A stretch of DNA of 64,000 nucleotides from Babylonia areolata (GCF_041734735.1 NC_134900.1:32697370-32761369), one strand, 5' to 3'. Counted from the first letter of the stretch, positions 38,224-50,200 are shown. Program-made: numbers and translations. Notes: generated from the letters alone by a model not told the origin.

Positions 38224-39350
38224 TGCGTGCGTACATGCATGTGTTTGAATGTCCGTCCGTGCAAGTGCGACAGTATGGGATGGAAAAAGATGAACGATGG
38301 CGATAAAGAGATAATAAGACGAACGGTGTTCGTTTTTTTAATTAAAAAAAAAAGAAGTTATTAAATAAGATTGGGAAGTCACTGTAAACATTTTTTTTTT
38401 TTACCTTAATTGGTTCAGTTTTCATCTCACTTTCTCTCCTCGCAGATAACATGTCATGAGGAGCTTGTTAGTTCACATGGGATGACAGAGTTTTGATTTC
38501 TTGGGTTTTTTAATTGTCAATTTAAAAAAAAAATTTTATGAATAAAGACTTCTACATGTTGCAGTTACAATTTCTTCTGTCCTTTTTTGTGAACGATCCC
38601 TGGTAAATAAAATGTCTATATAAAATTTAATTTGTTGGGGATGTGGCGAAACAAGATTAAATTAATATTCTTCTTCTTCGTTGTCTTTTCTTTTTAATAG
38701 GTCCCTACTCCGCCCCCCTACACACCCCTTACCTTATTTGTGTGTGAGCGAAGGGAAAGAGGGAGGGATGGCACTTAGAGGATACCTAATCCATTGCGCA
38801 CACATCATTAATTTTTTAAAGTGTGCAGCTATTATCCTCCGAGAATCTCTCTCTCTCTCTCTCCATCCACCCCCTCCGTGTGTGTGTGTGTGTGTGTGTT
38901 AGAGAGAGAGCGAGGAAGGGGGAGTGGGGGTGGGCTTGTCCTCGAATGTTTGAAGTGGCTTGTATGATTATTTGTATAATTATTTTGTAATTTTTAGACA
39001 GTTTTGTTTTTAGCGTTTATTGTAGTCCTTTGCAGTCTGCACAATTAAAAAATGAATAGGAAAGTACTGAAATATCATTTATACTTTAAATAACTATGCA
39101 TATAGTAATTTAAAAATGAAACACTGTAATACAAATTTTTGAATGATTCTATCGGTTAATGGGGAAAAAAAACACCCTTCCCGCCATTCAAAACTGACCC
39201 GAGCCATTCAAACTGAATCAACTAGACGTATAACCAAGCAACTAATACATTCATTTGAACAACCATTGATAAAATGATTGGCGGATATGATTTGTCTGTT
39301 TGCAATCAGTTACACTGACTGATCAACGGATCATTTTCTTCATGTTTCAG
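34905..39350 (+). other. Intron of the universal stress protein gene (4.4 kb)
   Basis: Begins GTGGGT and ends ATGTTTCAG. It is packed with CT/TG/CA tracts (35036-35310, 35440-35472, 36241-36266, 36331-36400, 36834-36870, 38142-38220, 38846-38899), a G-run (35868-35881), an A-run (37541-37569) and AT-rich DNA. The long open frames near 34680-35657 and 36295-37302 are dinucleotide-repeat artefacts. No further exon is recognised. Confidence 0.75.
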
Positions 39351-39557
39351 ATTCCGGGCAAGTTTCGCACAGGTGGTGGTAAACCAGGGGAAGTAATCGT
39401 GAACATCGCGCGCGAGGAGCAGGCGGCGTTTATCGTCACTGGCACGCGCGGACTCGGCAAATTCCGGCGCACGATCATGGGCAGCGTCAGCGACTACATA
39501 GTGCACCACTCTCCCGTGCCCGTGCTCGTGTGTCGACGGAAAAACGACGATAAATGA
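39351..39557 (+). CDS. Universal stress protein, last coding exon
   Basis: A 207-bp exon after a strong acceptor (TTCTTCATGTTTCAG), 68 codons plus stop TGA. It starts IPGKFRTGGGKPGEVIVNIA and ends VPVLVCRRKNDDK. The nucleotide-binding signature G-2x-G-9x-G-(S/T) is present and intact as GTRGLGKFRRTIMGS, followed by VSDYIVHHSPVPVLV, the last strand and dimer edge of the fold. Intact glycines suggest an ATP-binding type of UspA protein (inference from family rule). Strong GC bias at third positions (GCG, CGC, GTG) marks it out from the AT-rich surroundings. The three exons together give about 125 residues; family members are usually 140-170, so about 20-40 N-terminal residues, including the first nucleotide-binding Asp, are missing from what I can see. 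Confidence 0.95.
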   Translation: MPGKFRTGGGKPGEVIVNIAREEQAAFIVTGTRGLGKFRRTIMGSVSDYIVHHSPVPVLVCRRKNDDK

Positions 39558-40032
39558 AGCAGACGATGTGGACATCGTGTAGAAGTTTAAAGACGGGTGG
39601 TTGTTGATGAGGGGAAGCGGGGTAGGTAGGTTGGGAGTGTATGTGTGGGAAGATAGGATTTGTGGTGTTAAGGCGACTTCTGACTGGTTTATTTTAACCC
39701 CCCTCCCCTCCCGCCCCTTCCCCACCCCCTTCAGTGGTACAGATTTTGTGTGCTGCTTTCCCAGTCTGTTTTGTTGTAAAATGCCTACTCTTCACCTCAA
39801 GACACTCTAGTTATTGATGAATCAATGTGAGTAACTGTACACCTTGAACAGATTCTGGAAAACTGTGTGAAACCCACACAAATATGACAATTTTGTATAC
39901 TGTTGGACGTTTCATAAAGAACGCTTGCTTGGTTGCCAACAATACTAGAGAACGAAAGAAAAAAGAAAAGAAAGAAAGAATATTCATTTGAAAAATGAGT
40001 AAACGGAAGACTGCTTGGAAATAAGATGTTGC

Positions 40033-40038
40033 AATAAA
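40033..40038 (+). promoter_or_regulatory. Candidate poly(A) signal of the universal stress protein gene
   Basis: AATAAA, about 475 bp after the stop codon, in AT-rich DNA that is likely 3' untranslated. Further AATAAA hexamers occur downstream near 40339 and 40963, so alternative ends are possible. Cleavage site not determined. Confidence 0.4.
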
Positions 40039-42117
40039 AAGAAAGTCAAATCATCTTGCACATGAACTGTACATAAGATTGATCAGTTGTCCATAAGTTA
40101 AAAGATATTACACATCAGTGAACTTGACTGACAGTGTCATATGATAAACATAAAAATATAGATAAAAAATAATAATTCATTATTCAGAATTAGGAATTAC
40201 ATCGGGGATGGAGTGCGGTGCAAGGATAAATGCTGTGTATACAGGGACAGCAAACAAGCGGGGAAAAAATACCATACGAGGATACTTTCCAGCAAAAACA
40301 AGACCATGTCTGTATGGTCTGACCACACGTTTGTACGTTGAATAAAATTATGTCCTGTACGTTGAAGAAAACTTGAATTGTGTCCTGAATGCTGAAGAAA
40401 ATTGTGTCCTGTAAATTCTCCATCCCTGGAGCAGTTTTTGTTGTTGTTGTTGTTTGAATGGCATCGTTTCTATTCCACTCATCTTCGTGTTGGAAATGTT
40501 TTATTTACGTTTTGTTTTTCTTCGTGCGAGGGCCAACATGGCTGCTAGCATGAAATGATAGCGAGAATTACAACTTTGTGGCTGACTGCCAGTCCTAAAC
40601 AAATATTCGCAAAAGTTGCTTTGCAAACACTCTGAATATGAAATCCACGAGTATAGATATTTACAGTGCAGTGGGAGAGTGAAGAGGGGGTTAAGAGTTT
40701 GTATGTTGTGGTATTGGTTTTGAAAATTAAGTGTGTTTTTTTTAGATTTTTTTTTTTAGTTATTGTTAGTGTGAACAGAGACGTTGAACATTCCTGAGGA
40801 AAAAAAACAAAAACAAAACGAGAAAAAACAACAAAAAACAAACAAAAAAACCCCATACAACTTAACGGATTGTTGTGTCTTGACGTGAGATTCATAGTAG
40901 GCTGTATGTTCGATATGCGGATAATCATTGTAATAGCAAACAAGATTTCACAAGTGTTCTTGAATAAATGGGAGAGGAATAACACAAAAACAAAGAAGAA
41001 GAAGAAAAATGTTAAGACTCAAAATCTTTACCAGTGCATAAACACACACACACACACACACATACACAACACAACACAACACAACAAAACAAAACAAAAC
41101 AACAGAGGTGGCCCGATTAAGAAACATGCTGAAAAACGGATCACGAAATTTTCAAAGCTAGAAAATCCTGTTTGAAAGCCTGCTTGAAACATGGCGTTCC
41201 AATACAGTGTCTCGTTTAATTAATAGCAGTCTGAGAAGGTGTTTTTATGTATGTATTTGTTCAGTTTGAAAGATGATAATGGGGCAGGTAATTCTATGTT
41301 TTCTTTTCATTCCCCCTTCCTTTGCTCCATACATGTGAGCCATAAAGACCGCCTCTTGTTTCTTTTATTTATTTATTTGTTTATTATTTATTAATATTTT
41401 ATCTATTTATTCATTTATTGCTTTATCAAGGGTATAACTAGATTTACAACAGGCAACCGTATGCATCTTTCTCGCTCGCTCTATCTCTTAACACCTAAGG
41501 TTTAGATTATCACAAGTGCATTAACCTTTTTATGGTTTTGTTTTGAATACTTTATTATCACTGTTACACAGTTTTCTCACAATATGTATTGGGTGTGTTG
41601 CTATTCCTCTAAAACCTGTTACACCTGTGAAACAAAATGTTGTGATTGCAGTTTTATTTACTATGTTATACTGACCATTGGAAGTAGAATGTTGTTGAGT
41701 GAGTGTTTCAATAAAGATTACAAGATCAGAAAGCACAATCAGTCGATTGGTCTTGACTGCCTTTGTGTTCAAGTGGAAAAGCCCTCACACCAGGTCAGTC
41801 CTGGCAAGATAGTGTGTGTTTGAAAATTAGCTGCATGGATGGATGATATGCCGCTTCGCGTTCGTCGAATGTTCCTTGGACACTTTACAAAATTTAATAG
41901 GTTATACTTCCAAGGTCCGATTGCGGGTATTCAGTTCGTCAGAATTTATCGTAGAAAAATTATGCGTACGCCTTGCAAAGTCACTCTAACAATCTTCGTA
42001 CGGCAATACTGTTACGAGGATATCAGACTACATTTGGGGAGTGGGGGAGGGGGGGGGGGGAGATTTTACAACAGCATTAGGCGCGACACTGAACTGTGCG
42101 AGTTCGAAGTTGAATTC

Positions 42118-42253
42118 TCTCTCTCTCTCTCTCTCTGTCTCTCTGTGGTCGTGTGTGTGTGTGAGTGCGTGCCTGTGTGTGTGTGTGTGCATACTTTCGC
42201 GCATGTGTGTGTGTGTGTGTGTGTGTGTGTACATACACACAGGCCTATAGTTT

Positions 42254-42317
<64 letters not shown>

Positions 42318-42333
42318 ACACACACACACACAC
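42118..42333. repeat. Compound microsatellite (CT)(TG)...(CA)(TA)(CA)
   Basis: CT, then TG runs (to 42230), a short unique piece TACATACACACAGGCCTATA, then CA, TA and CA runs. The TG and CA halves are inverted repeats with the TA stretch inside the second half. Confidence 0.93.
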
Positions 42334-42930
42334 AAACGAGATTTCACAAAAGGAGACACGGGGAAAGTTATGAGAAACCCACGCGGTTTCCATTGTTTGT
42401 CAAGGGCTAACATCCGGCCATGAAAACACTTGGAAAGACGCGGCGCCACCTTTCGTGTCGTGGGAAGCCTTTCACCGTGTGCACCAGTCGTGCTTACGTT
42501 GAAGGACACCCGTGTTTACCCGGCCGGTAATCTAATAAACTGATGATAAAACCATAACATGATACAATGAAAGAGAGAGAGAGTCAAAAAGAGGTGACTG
42601 CTGTACCCTGTACTGAAAACGAAGTTTACCGACGTTTCCAGTGTAAAGACTCCTTTTTTTCAAGTATAGAGAAGTGTTGGCAGGTGACAAGAGCAGTCAG
42701 TGAGTTGAACTGTGATTTCCAGGCTTCTGAGTGGAAACCACCTCCAACAGATTACTGTGGTGTGCCAACACTTCTCTGAACTTGAAAAAGAGTCAGAGAA
42801 CGAAATGTCGTTTTGTCTTACCTTTTATTAAGTTTTGACACCGTCTGTCATTATTATTTCTTCTTTTTTTTTCTTCTTCATAATGTGACATTTCGCTTCG
42901 TCATGACTGCGGAGGAGGGGGTGGGGGGGA

Positions 42931-43835
42931 GTAAGCCCACGATTTCTCGCAATTCCACGATTTCTCTCACTTTGAGTGAAATCGTGGGATTGCGAGAAAT
43001 CGTGGTCGTTTCTCTCCCGCGTTTTCTCATAATGGGTGAGAAATCGTGGGAAGTCCCCCTTATTTTTATTAGAAATATTTCATTTATCGTCGGGATTTGG
43101 TTTCATGTCTTTTCCCAGTGCAAATATGAGAGAAAAATGAGAGAGAGAAAGAGAAAAAAGGGGACAACGACAACGACGATCATGATAATGACAGTGGCGC
43201 TAGTGAAGACATGAACAGTAATGACACTGAAACACGACTATTTATTGTTTCACTTAAGATGGATCGCTGCAATGCATCGACCTCAAATTCATCATCGGAA
43301 TCAATAGCAAACAACGAAATTTAGGCAATGTGTATAACTCTATCAGGAAAATAAAATAAAATAAAATGAAATAATATAATATGTTATGAAATGATATGAT
43401 AATATAATAATAATACAATACATTGTAATATAATGTGATATGATATAATATGATATAATATGATATAATATGACTTAAACCAAGTATTTTCTGGATGTTC
43501 GGAATAACATCAAAATCATTCAACCTTCTATATAAGATCAGACAGTAAAAAAGGTGTTTCAGAACGCTTTGCCCTCACGGTGGGAGCGTGAAAACTGGAC
43601 CAAATAGTTTTGATGTTTGTTGTGATGCAAGCTTTTCTGTCACATTTAGTTAGAATGTAGTTCACTTCATGCTTGCTCATTTGTTCATCTGTTTGTGTCA
43701 GCATCCTTTCGCATGCAAGATTGCACTGAAAATAGATTCTTATTTTCATAGAAGACACTTAGAACATGAAAATATTTGATAAACAGAGTGAAAGAAGAAC
43801 AAATCAACCAGATAAGGAAACACAAACCACACACA

Positions 43836-43870
<35 letters not shown>

Positions 43871-44225
43871 ACTAACTGACGTACACATACATTCATTTTT
43901 TTAAACCAGTACTGTGCCATCACATTTACCGTCTATTGTTGATATCTTCGCTAACGCCACTGTCATTATCATGATCGTCGTTGTCGTTTCCCCAGTTTCG
44001 TTTCTCTCTCATTTTTCTCTAGGATTTGCATTGGGAAAAGACGAGAAACCAATTCAGATGACAAAGGAAATGTTTTTGGCAAAAGTAAATGGGACTTCCC
44101 ATGATTTCTTACACATTGTGAGAAATCGTGGAGGCTCCCCCCACGACTGGATTTCTCGCAACTGGGACCCACGACTTCTCTCAAAGTGAGAGAAATCGCG
44201 GAATTGTGAGAAATCGTGGACTTAC
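42931..44225. mobile_element. Non-autonomous element with about 290-bp inverted repeats
   Basis: The left arm 42931-43220 and the right arm 43934-44225 are inverted copies of each other, diverged but colinear over their full length. Shared landmarks, read inward, are GTAAGYCCACGATTTCTC, CACAATTCCRCGATTTCTCT, GTGGGAAGTCCC, CTTTTCCCARTGCAAAT, GAGAAAAATGAGAGAGA and CGACGATCATGATAATGACA. The tips are rich in the 10-mer CCACGATTTC in both orientations, so each arm can itself fold into hairpins. The 710-bp centre is AT-rich with a CT run and no recognised transposase. The flanks are G-rich on both sides, so a target duplication cannot be told apart from chance. Best called a foldback or long-TIR MITE; superfamily unknown. 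Confidence 0.85.
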
Positions 44226-44567
44226 GGGGGGCGATATGGGGTCGTGAGTGCCGATGTCGGTGTGCCGTTTGCACTGATTGACTGATTGGGGAGGGGTTGG
44301 TGACGGGCCTGTTTTGGTGGCGGAAGTTCCGCCTATGCCAGTCCCGAGCTCGTATGGGAAAGAACTGAGGTTTGGACGAGGGACTAATGACTCCCTCTCT
44401 CTGTCTCTGTCCCTGTCTCTCTCTCTCTCTGTAAAAAACAAAAGCAGCATTGCTGCTTATTCTATTATAAAATCATCGAAAAAAAGATTAAGCGCACAAA
44501 AGCATTGAACAAATTCAAGGACAACGCGTATTACATTACTTAATTATTCTCTCTCTCTCTGTCTCTC

Positions 44568-45778
44568 TCACTATCTACTAAGAAACTGAGAACAATTGAT
44601 CCAGCTTTATTTTGGAAGTTATTTGATACCCAAATACAACCAGTGATAACTTATGCAGCAGAAGTATGGGGCCTTGAAGAAAATCTTGAAATGGAAAAAG
44701 TACACACCTTTGCCATAAAGAGATTTATGAATATTCCATTACACTCGTCTAATACGATGGCATACGGTGACTCTGGAAGGTATCCTCTTTATATTAAAAC
44801 TTTTGTTAAATGTATCAAGTATTGGTTAAGACTTACTCAGCTCCCTACAAACAGGTTATGCAGACAGGCATATGACATGTTACTTCAGCAGTTTGAGTTA
44901 GGTAATTGTAACTGGGTGGGTAAAGTTAAACGAGTTCTTTCAGTAAATGGATTTGGTATTGTATGGCTGAGTCAGGGAGTTGGGGATGAAAGAGGGTTTC
45001 TATCAGAATTTAAAGATCGCTTAGCGTCTTGTTATAAACAGAACTGGCATTCTAAAATGGAAGATGATGTGAAGTATTCTTGGTTCTATTCCTTTAAAAC
45101 TATTTTACAACCGGAGAAATTTTTAGTTGTAGTCACCAATAAATGGCACAGAGATATGCTAGCAAGATTCAGAAACAGAACCTTAGGTTTAAAAGCTAAT
45201 AAAAGATGGTTTGATCTCGAGGGTTTAGCTGATTGTATGTGTACAGTGTGTATGGAGGATGTGAGAGAGGATGAAGATCATTTTTTATTTCATTGTAATG
45301 CTTACGAAGACATTAGAGCCAAGACACGACTTTTTCGTATTGCTGCTGAGAAAAGACATGACGTGCGTAGTCTGTTATCCACTGAAAATGATGAAATTAT
45401 TATTTTGCTTGCCAAATACATAGCAGAAGCTGTTAATATCAGGAAAAGGAAAATAAATAGTAATAACACGTAACATCACTAGTTATATGATTAGCCTGGT
45501 ACAGCTGTATACACTTGATGGTAACATTGTATGTTTATAGTCTATTGTATGTTGCTTCACGACTATGGTGTGCGTACGTGTATTGGCACATACATAAATG
45601 TACGATTAAGTAATTTGTTTTGTTAATTCAGTTATTGACATTATTTGCTTGATTTATTGTTGTTTTCTTTCATTCAGTTCAAGGACGCTGCAACTTAGAA
45701 TTGACCCCCTTGACATAAGGGCTGTAGTTAGGCCAATGTCAATAAAAAGCGTCTGAAGCGTCTGAAGCGTCTGAAGCC
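44568..45778 (+). mobile_element. 5'-truncated LINE with intact C-terminal frame and tandem tail
   Basis: An open frame runs from about 44568 to the stop at 45473 with no ATG start, so it is the C-terminal part of a LINE reverse transcriptase. It shows ITYAAEVWG (end of the RT thumb region), then AYGDSGRYPLYIK and FGIVWLSQGVG. A zinc-knuckle-like CTVC ... H ... C (CTVCMEDVREDEDHFLFHC) lies near residues 200-218. The 3' untranslated part (45474-45740) ends AATAAAAAGCGTCTGAAGCG with three GCGTCTGAA repeats as tail, the kind of short tandem tail typical of CR1-like LINEs. The uninterrupted 276-codon frame suggests a young copy. A related C-terminal fragment is at 52227-52418. Confidence 0.85.
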
Positions 45779-45812
<34 letters not shown>

Positions 45813-45815
45813 CAA
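45779..45815. repeat. (CT)n(CA)n microsatellite
   Basis: A CT run passing into CA directly after the LINE tail repeats, probably grown from the tail. Confidence 0.85.
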
Positions 45816-45844
45816 GAGTCACAGAGAGAGAGATTTGTAACTGA

Positions 45845-46866
45845 ATGTCATCGGGAGGGTATGGAAGGTTTATGCACAGGCGTTTTCAGAAAGATGTGTT
45901 TTCAGACCAGTTTTAAAAGATTCAAATGATGGATCGTTAGGTAAACTGTTCCAGACAGATGGAGCTGAATGAGAAAAGGAAGAATCACCGAAGGATCTGG
46001 TTTTAACACGGGGAGCAAAACAGCCACCATGAATCGGAAGATGATCTAAGTTATCGTTGGATGTGGGTGAGGGGCGGGGGCGGATGGCTGTAGGTTTGAC
46101 TGACATGTCTACTGAGGGGCAGCGCCCGAAATGGAGTTGAAGCTGAGTTGCGACTTTGTACTGGATGCGGGCAGAAATTAGTAACCAGTGCAGAAGATGA
46201 GTGATATTGTCAGTCATTTTGGTTCTAAAGATTAACCTTGCTGCTATGACGGGCGCAATAGCCGAGTGGTTAAAGCGTTGGACTGTCAATATGAGGGTCC
46301 CGGGTTCGAATCACGGTGACGGCGCTTGGTGGGTAAAGGGTGGAGATTTTTACGATCTCCCAGGTCAACATATGTGCAGACCTGCTAGTGCCTGAACCCC
46401 CTTCGTGTGTATATGCAAGCAGAAGATCAAATACGCACGTTAAAGATCCTGTAATCCATGTCAGCGTTCGGTGGGTTATGGAAACAAGAACATACCCAGC
46501 ATGCACACCCCCACACCCCCGAAAACGGAGTATGGCTGCCTACATGGCGGGTTAAAAACGGTCATACACGTAAAAGCCCACTCGTGTGCATACGAGTGAA
46601 CGCTGAAGAAGAAGAAGAACCTTGCTGCTACGTTTTTGCATTAAATATTGAGGACAACCACTGAGGGTAGAGTTACTATAATCTTGTCTGGACAAAACAA
46701 GAGAGCACACCAGATTGTGTTGTGTAGTAAAGAGATGTCGGATGGAACTGATCTTTCGAATTTGAAAGTATGCAGCCTTGCAGAGATTGTTTCCGTGTTT
46801 CATTGAAAGGTTTGAATCAAACGTCACACCCAGACTTTTCACTGGTCAACATCTGAATCTCCAATT
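45845..46866 (-). mobile_element. LINE fragment (CR1/L2-like), broken by a SINE
   Basis: On the minus strand, 46866-46631 encodes KIGDSDVD then SLGVTFDSNLSMK and RKISSIRHLFT, LVLSRQDYSNSTLSGCPQYL, the end of a CR1/L2-type RT. 46246-45870 continues with ITHLLHWLLISARIQYK and ends FKTGLKTHLSENACA-stop. The SINE at 46247-46617 lies between the two parts. Small frameshifts (near 46856 and near the SINE junction) and a missing stretch of about 10 residues show it is inactive. The 5' end at about 46866 is a truncation. It is the same general type as the LINE at 61750-62545, though only distantly similar in sequence. Confidence 0.85.
46247..46617 (+). mobile_element. tRNA-derived SINE inserted into a LINE
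   Basis: Same family as 20866-21244 and close to it in sequence. The head GACGGGCGCAATAGCCGAGT has box B GGTTCGAATC; the body runs through GTTAAAGATCCTGTAATCC; the tail is GAACGCTGAAGAAGAAGAAG. A perfect 13-bp target duplication AACCTTGCTGCTA is at 46234-46246 and 46618-46630. It reads opposite to the LINE it interrupts. The perfect duplication indicates a recent insertion. Confidence 0.96.
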
Positions 46867-47240
46867 TTGTGTGTTTGTCTGTCTGTCTTCCCCCCCCCTC
46901 TCTGTCTTTCTCTCTCTCCCTTCCTCTGTTCCCCCCCTCCTTTGTCTGTCTGACTGTCTGTCTCTGTCTCTCCCTTCATCTCTTCCCTTCTCTGTCTCTG
47001 TCTCTCTCTCGATAACTGTTGTCTCACTGTTAAAACCTGTCGCTAGAACGGAAGAATTATAAAAAAGAAAACAACAAAATCAGAACAGGATAGAATTATA
47101 TGAGTATCTGTAATATTCAACATATAATTTGGTGTTAAATTCTGACCAGTGTAGAAATATTCGGTTTCTCGTTTTTGTGGATTCATTAATGAATACACGA
47201 CAGAAATGCAAAACACACGTCTTTTGAACCAAACCCATGT
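46783..47240. repeat. Left part of a duplicated segment (paralogue at 63457)
   Basis: From GATTGTTTCCGTGTTTC onwards this matches 63457-63910 closely. It includes the 5' truncation point of the LINE, a CTGT/CT-rich stretch (46870-47010) and an AT-rich stretch ending GAACCAAACCCATG. The match resumes at 51528 after the TTAA insertion. Because the LINE's 5' truncation junction is shared by both loci, they look like copies of one duplicated segment rather than two independent insertions (inference). Confidence 0.85.
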
Positions 47241-50200
47241 TTAACCCTTTCACCGCCAGACAATTTAGAGTACAAATTCACTTGTGGTGTGGTTCGTCCG
47301 TCGGGATCGACGAGGACCATCTAGTCATCCTGGGGGTGGGTGGGTTGGGCTCTGTGGGTGCGCAGAGGACTGGCCAGGCCAATCCGCGCCCGGAAGGTTC
47401 TGACGCATTGTGGACAGGGGATGGTGGCGGCTGTCGGGGACTTGCTGGCACTGCTTTTCCTGGCCTGTCTGCGTTGCTCTGCTGCAGCGATTCTGTTGGC
47501 CTCACAGGATTTGGCGCCTTTGTGGACAGCTGAACGCCACTTTGGTCTGTCCATTGCATTCAGCTCCCATGTGTCGTGGCTGATGTTGAAGGCCTTCAGA
47601 GAAGCTTTCAGAGTGTCTTTGAAGGGCTTCTTTTGGCCTCCATGGGAGCGCTTGCCATGTTGGAGTTCGCCGTACAGCAGTTTCTTGGGGAACCGGTGGT
47701 CTGGCATGCGAACTACATGGCCTGCCTAGCGCAGCTGGGCCTGCATCAAGATGGTGTAGATGCTGGGCAAGTTTGCACGAGTGAGCACCTCTGTGTCAGG
47801 GATCTTCTCTTGCCACTTTATGCCGAGAAGTTTTCTGAGGCTGGTGGTGTGGAAGTGGTTCAGCTTTTTGGCGTGGCGTTTGTAGACCGTCCATGATTCA
47901 TATCCATAGAGCAGTGTGGTGATAACTATGGCCATGTATACTTTGAGCTTCGTCTCCAGGGTGATGCCTCTCTTGTTCCAAACGTTCTTATGGAGTCTGC
48001 CGAAGGCAGCGCTGGCTTTGGCGAGTCTGGCATTCACCTCGTCGTCGATGACAGCTGTGCGAGAGAGTGTACTGCCCAGGTATGTGAACTTGTCCACCGC
48101 GTTTAGTCGTTGCCCGTTGATGAAGATGTTTGGTTCAACGTAAGGCTTTCCTGGAGCTGGCTGGTGCATCACCTCAGTCTTCTTTGTGCTGATTGTGAGG
48201 CCAAAGTTGTCACAGGCAGCAGAGAACTTGTCGACACTGTGTTGCATGTCAGCTTCGGAGGCAGCGTTGAGAGCGCAGTCATCAGCAAACAGGAAGTCGT
48301 TGACGGTGTCTGTCCTCACCTTGGTTTTTGCTTGAAGTCTTCTGAGGTTAAAGAGTGAGCCATCTGTGCGGTACCTGATGCCAATGCCTACATCAGCGTC
48401 TCTGAGGGCATCTGTCAGCATGGCTGAAAACATGAGACTGAACAGGGTGGGGGCAAGAACACACCCTTGCTTGACTCCGTTGGAGACAGGGAATGGTTCT
48501 GAAGTCTCTCCGTTGTCTTGGACTCGGGCCAGCATCCCATCGTGTAGTTGCCGTATGATGGTGATGAACTTTCTGGGACATCCGTACTTCGCCATGATTC
48601 TCCAAATGCCATCTCTGCTAACAGTATCGAAGGCTTTGGTCAGATCGACATAGGAGGAGTAAAGGTCGGCGTTCTGTTCCTGACACTTCTCCCGGAGCTG
48701 CCTGGCAGCAAACACCATGTCGATAGTCCCGCGTTCTTTCCGGAAGCCACACTGGCTCTCTGGTAGGAGACCTTGCTCAAGGTGCGCTATGAGACGGTTG
48801 AGTAGCACTCTCGCCAGAGTCTTGCCTGCGACGGACAGCAGGGATATTCCACGATGGTTGTCACAGGCCTGACAATTTCCTTTGCGCTTGTACAGATGTA
48901 TGATGGAAGCGTCTTTGAAGTCCTGTGGAACTGCCTCATGCTGCCAGATGAGCTGGAACAGCTGATGAAGGTTCTCAGTCAGCGCCATACCACCTTCTTT
49001 GTAGACCTCAGCTGGAATGGAGTCTGATCCAGGGGCTTTGCCATTGGATAGCAGACGGGTCTCCTCCAAAGTTGGAATGGCATCCAACGACTCACTGACT
49101 GGCACCTGGGGGAGTCGGTCAATGGCTTCATCATTGATGGTGGAGGGGCGGTTCAGTACGCTGTCAAAGTGTTCAGCCCATCTCTGAAGGATCCTGTTCT
49201 TGTCAGTGATCAGGGTAGAACCATCAGCACTGAGGAGTGGAGCAGATCCGGAGGTGGTGGGACCGTAGACTTCTTTCAGGCCGTTATAGAAGTTCTTCAT
49301 GTCGTTCCTGTCTGCAAAGCCCTGGATCTCATCAGCTTTGTTGCTCAACCAGGAATCCTGCATCTGCCGCAGCTTCAGCTGGATGGTGCTGCGTGCACTC
49401 TTCAGTATGTCTTTCTTTGACTGTGACTTGGGATCTTCAATGTGGGCTCTGTAGGCTTGGCGTTTGTCTTCTTGCAGCTGCTTGATCTCAGTGCAGTTCT
49501 CATCAAACCAGTATTTGTGCTTCCTGACAGAAGGCCCCAGGCACTCCATGGCAGTGTTGTACACCGTCTCATGCAGTGCGCCCCATGCTGCCTCCACATT
49601 CTGGTTGTCCAGCACGGTGGACTCAAGGCGTTCCTTCAGGGTGTCAGCAAAGCTCTGCTTGATGTTGCCTAGCTCCAGCTTGCTGACATTCAGACGTTTG
49701 GGTGCTTTCATGCCCTGAGGCCGTCTCTTGGGCTGGATGTGGAGGTTGAGCTAGGAGACGATAAGGCGGTGGTCTGTCCAGCACTCGGCGCCGCACATGG
49801 CCCTCGTGACTCGTACGTCCTGCCTGTCCCTCTTTCTGACGATGACAAAGTCGATGAGATGCCAATGCCCAGAGCGAGGATGCATCCATGACGTTCTGTT
49901 AGGGGTAGGGAGGCAGAAGATGGTGTTTGTGATAAGAAGGTCGTGCTGGCACATGTCTGGAGAAGTAGTTGGCCATTGCTGTTACAGTTACCAACCCCAT
50001 CCTTCCCAATCACGCCTTCCCAGGAGGTGCTGTCACAACCAACTATCGCGTTAAAGTCACCAAGAATGATGAGCTTGTCTGCGTTGGGAACAGTGGTGAT
50101 GACAGCATTCAGGTCCTTGTAGAACGTGTCCTTGATCTCATCTGGGTTGGTCATGGTGGGGGCGTAGGCGCTGACAATGGTGGTAAACTTCTTCCCGTTG

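Larger units (their letters stand above)
39558..42930. other. 3' flank of the stress-protein gene, then non-coding DNA
   Basis: AT-rich, with A/AC-rich low complexity (40800-40860, 41040-41105) and ATTT-rich DNA (41360-41425). At 42120-42333 there is a CT/TG then CA/TA/CA cluster. The open frame 41839-42318 runs into this cluster and has no recognised domain. Confidence 0.6.
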
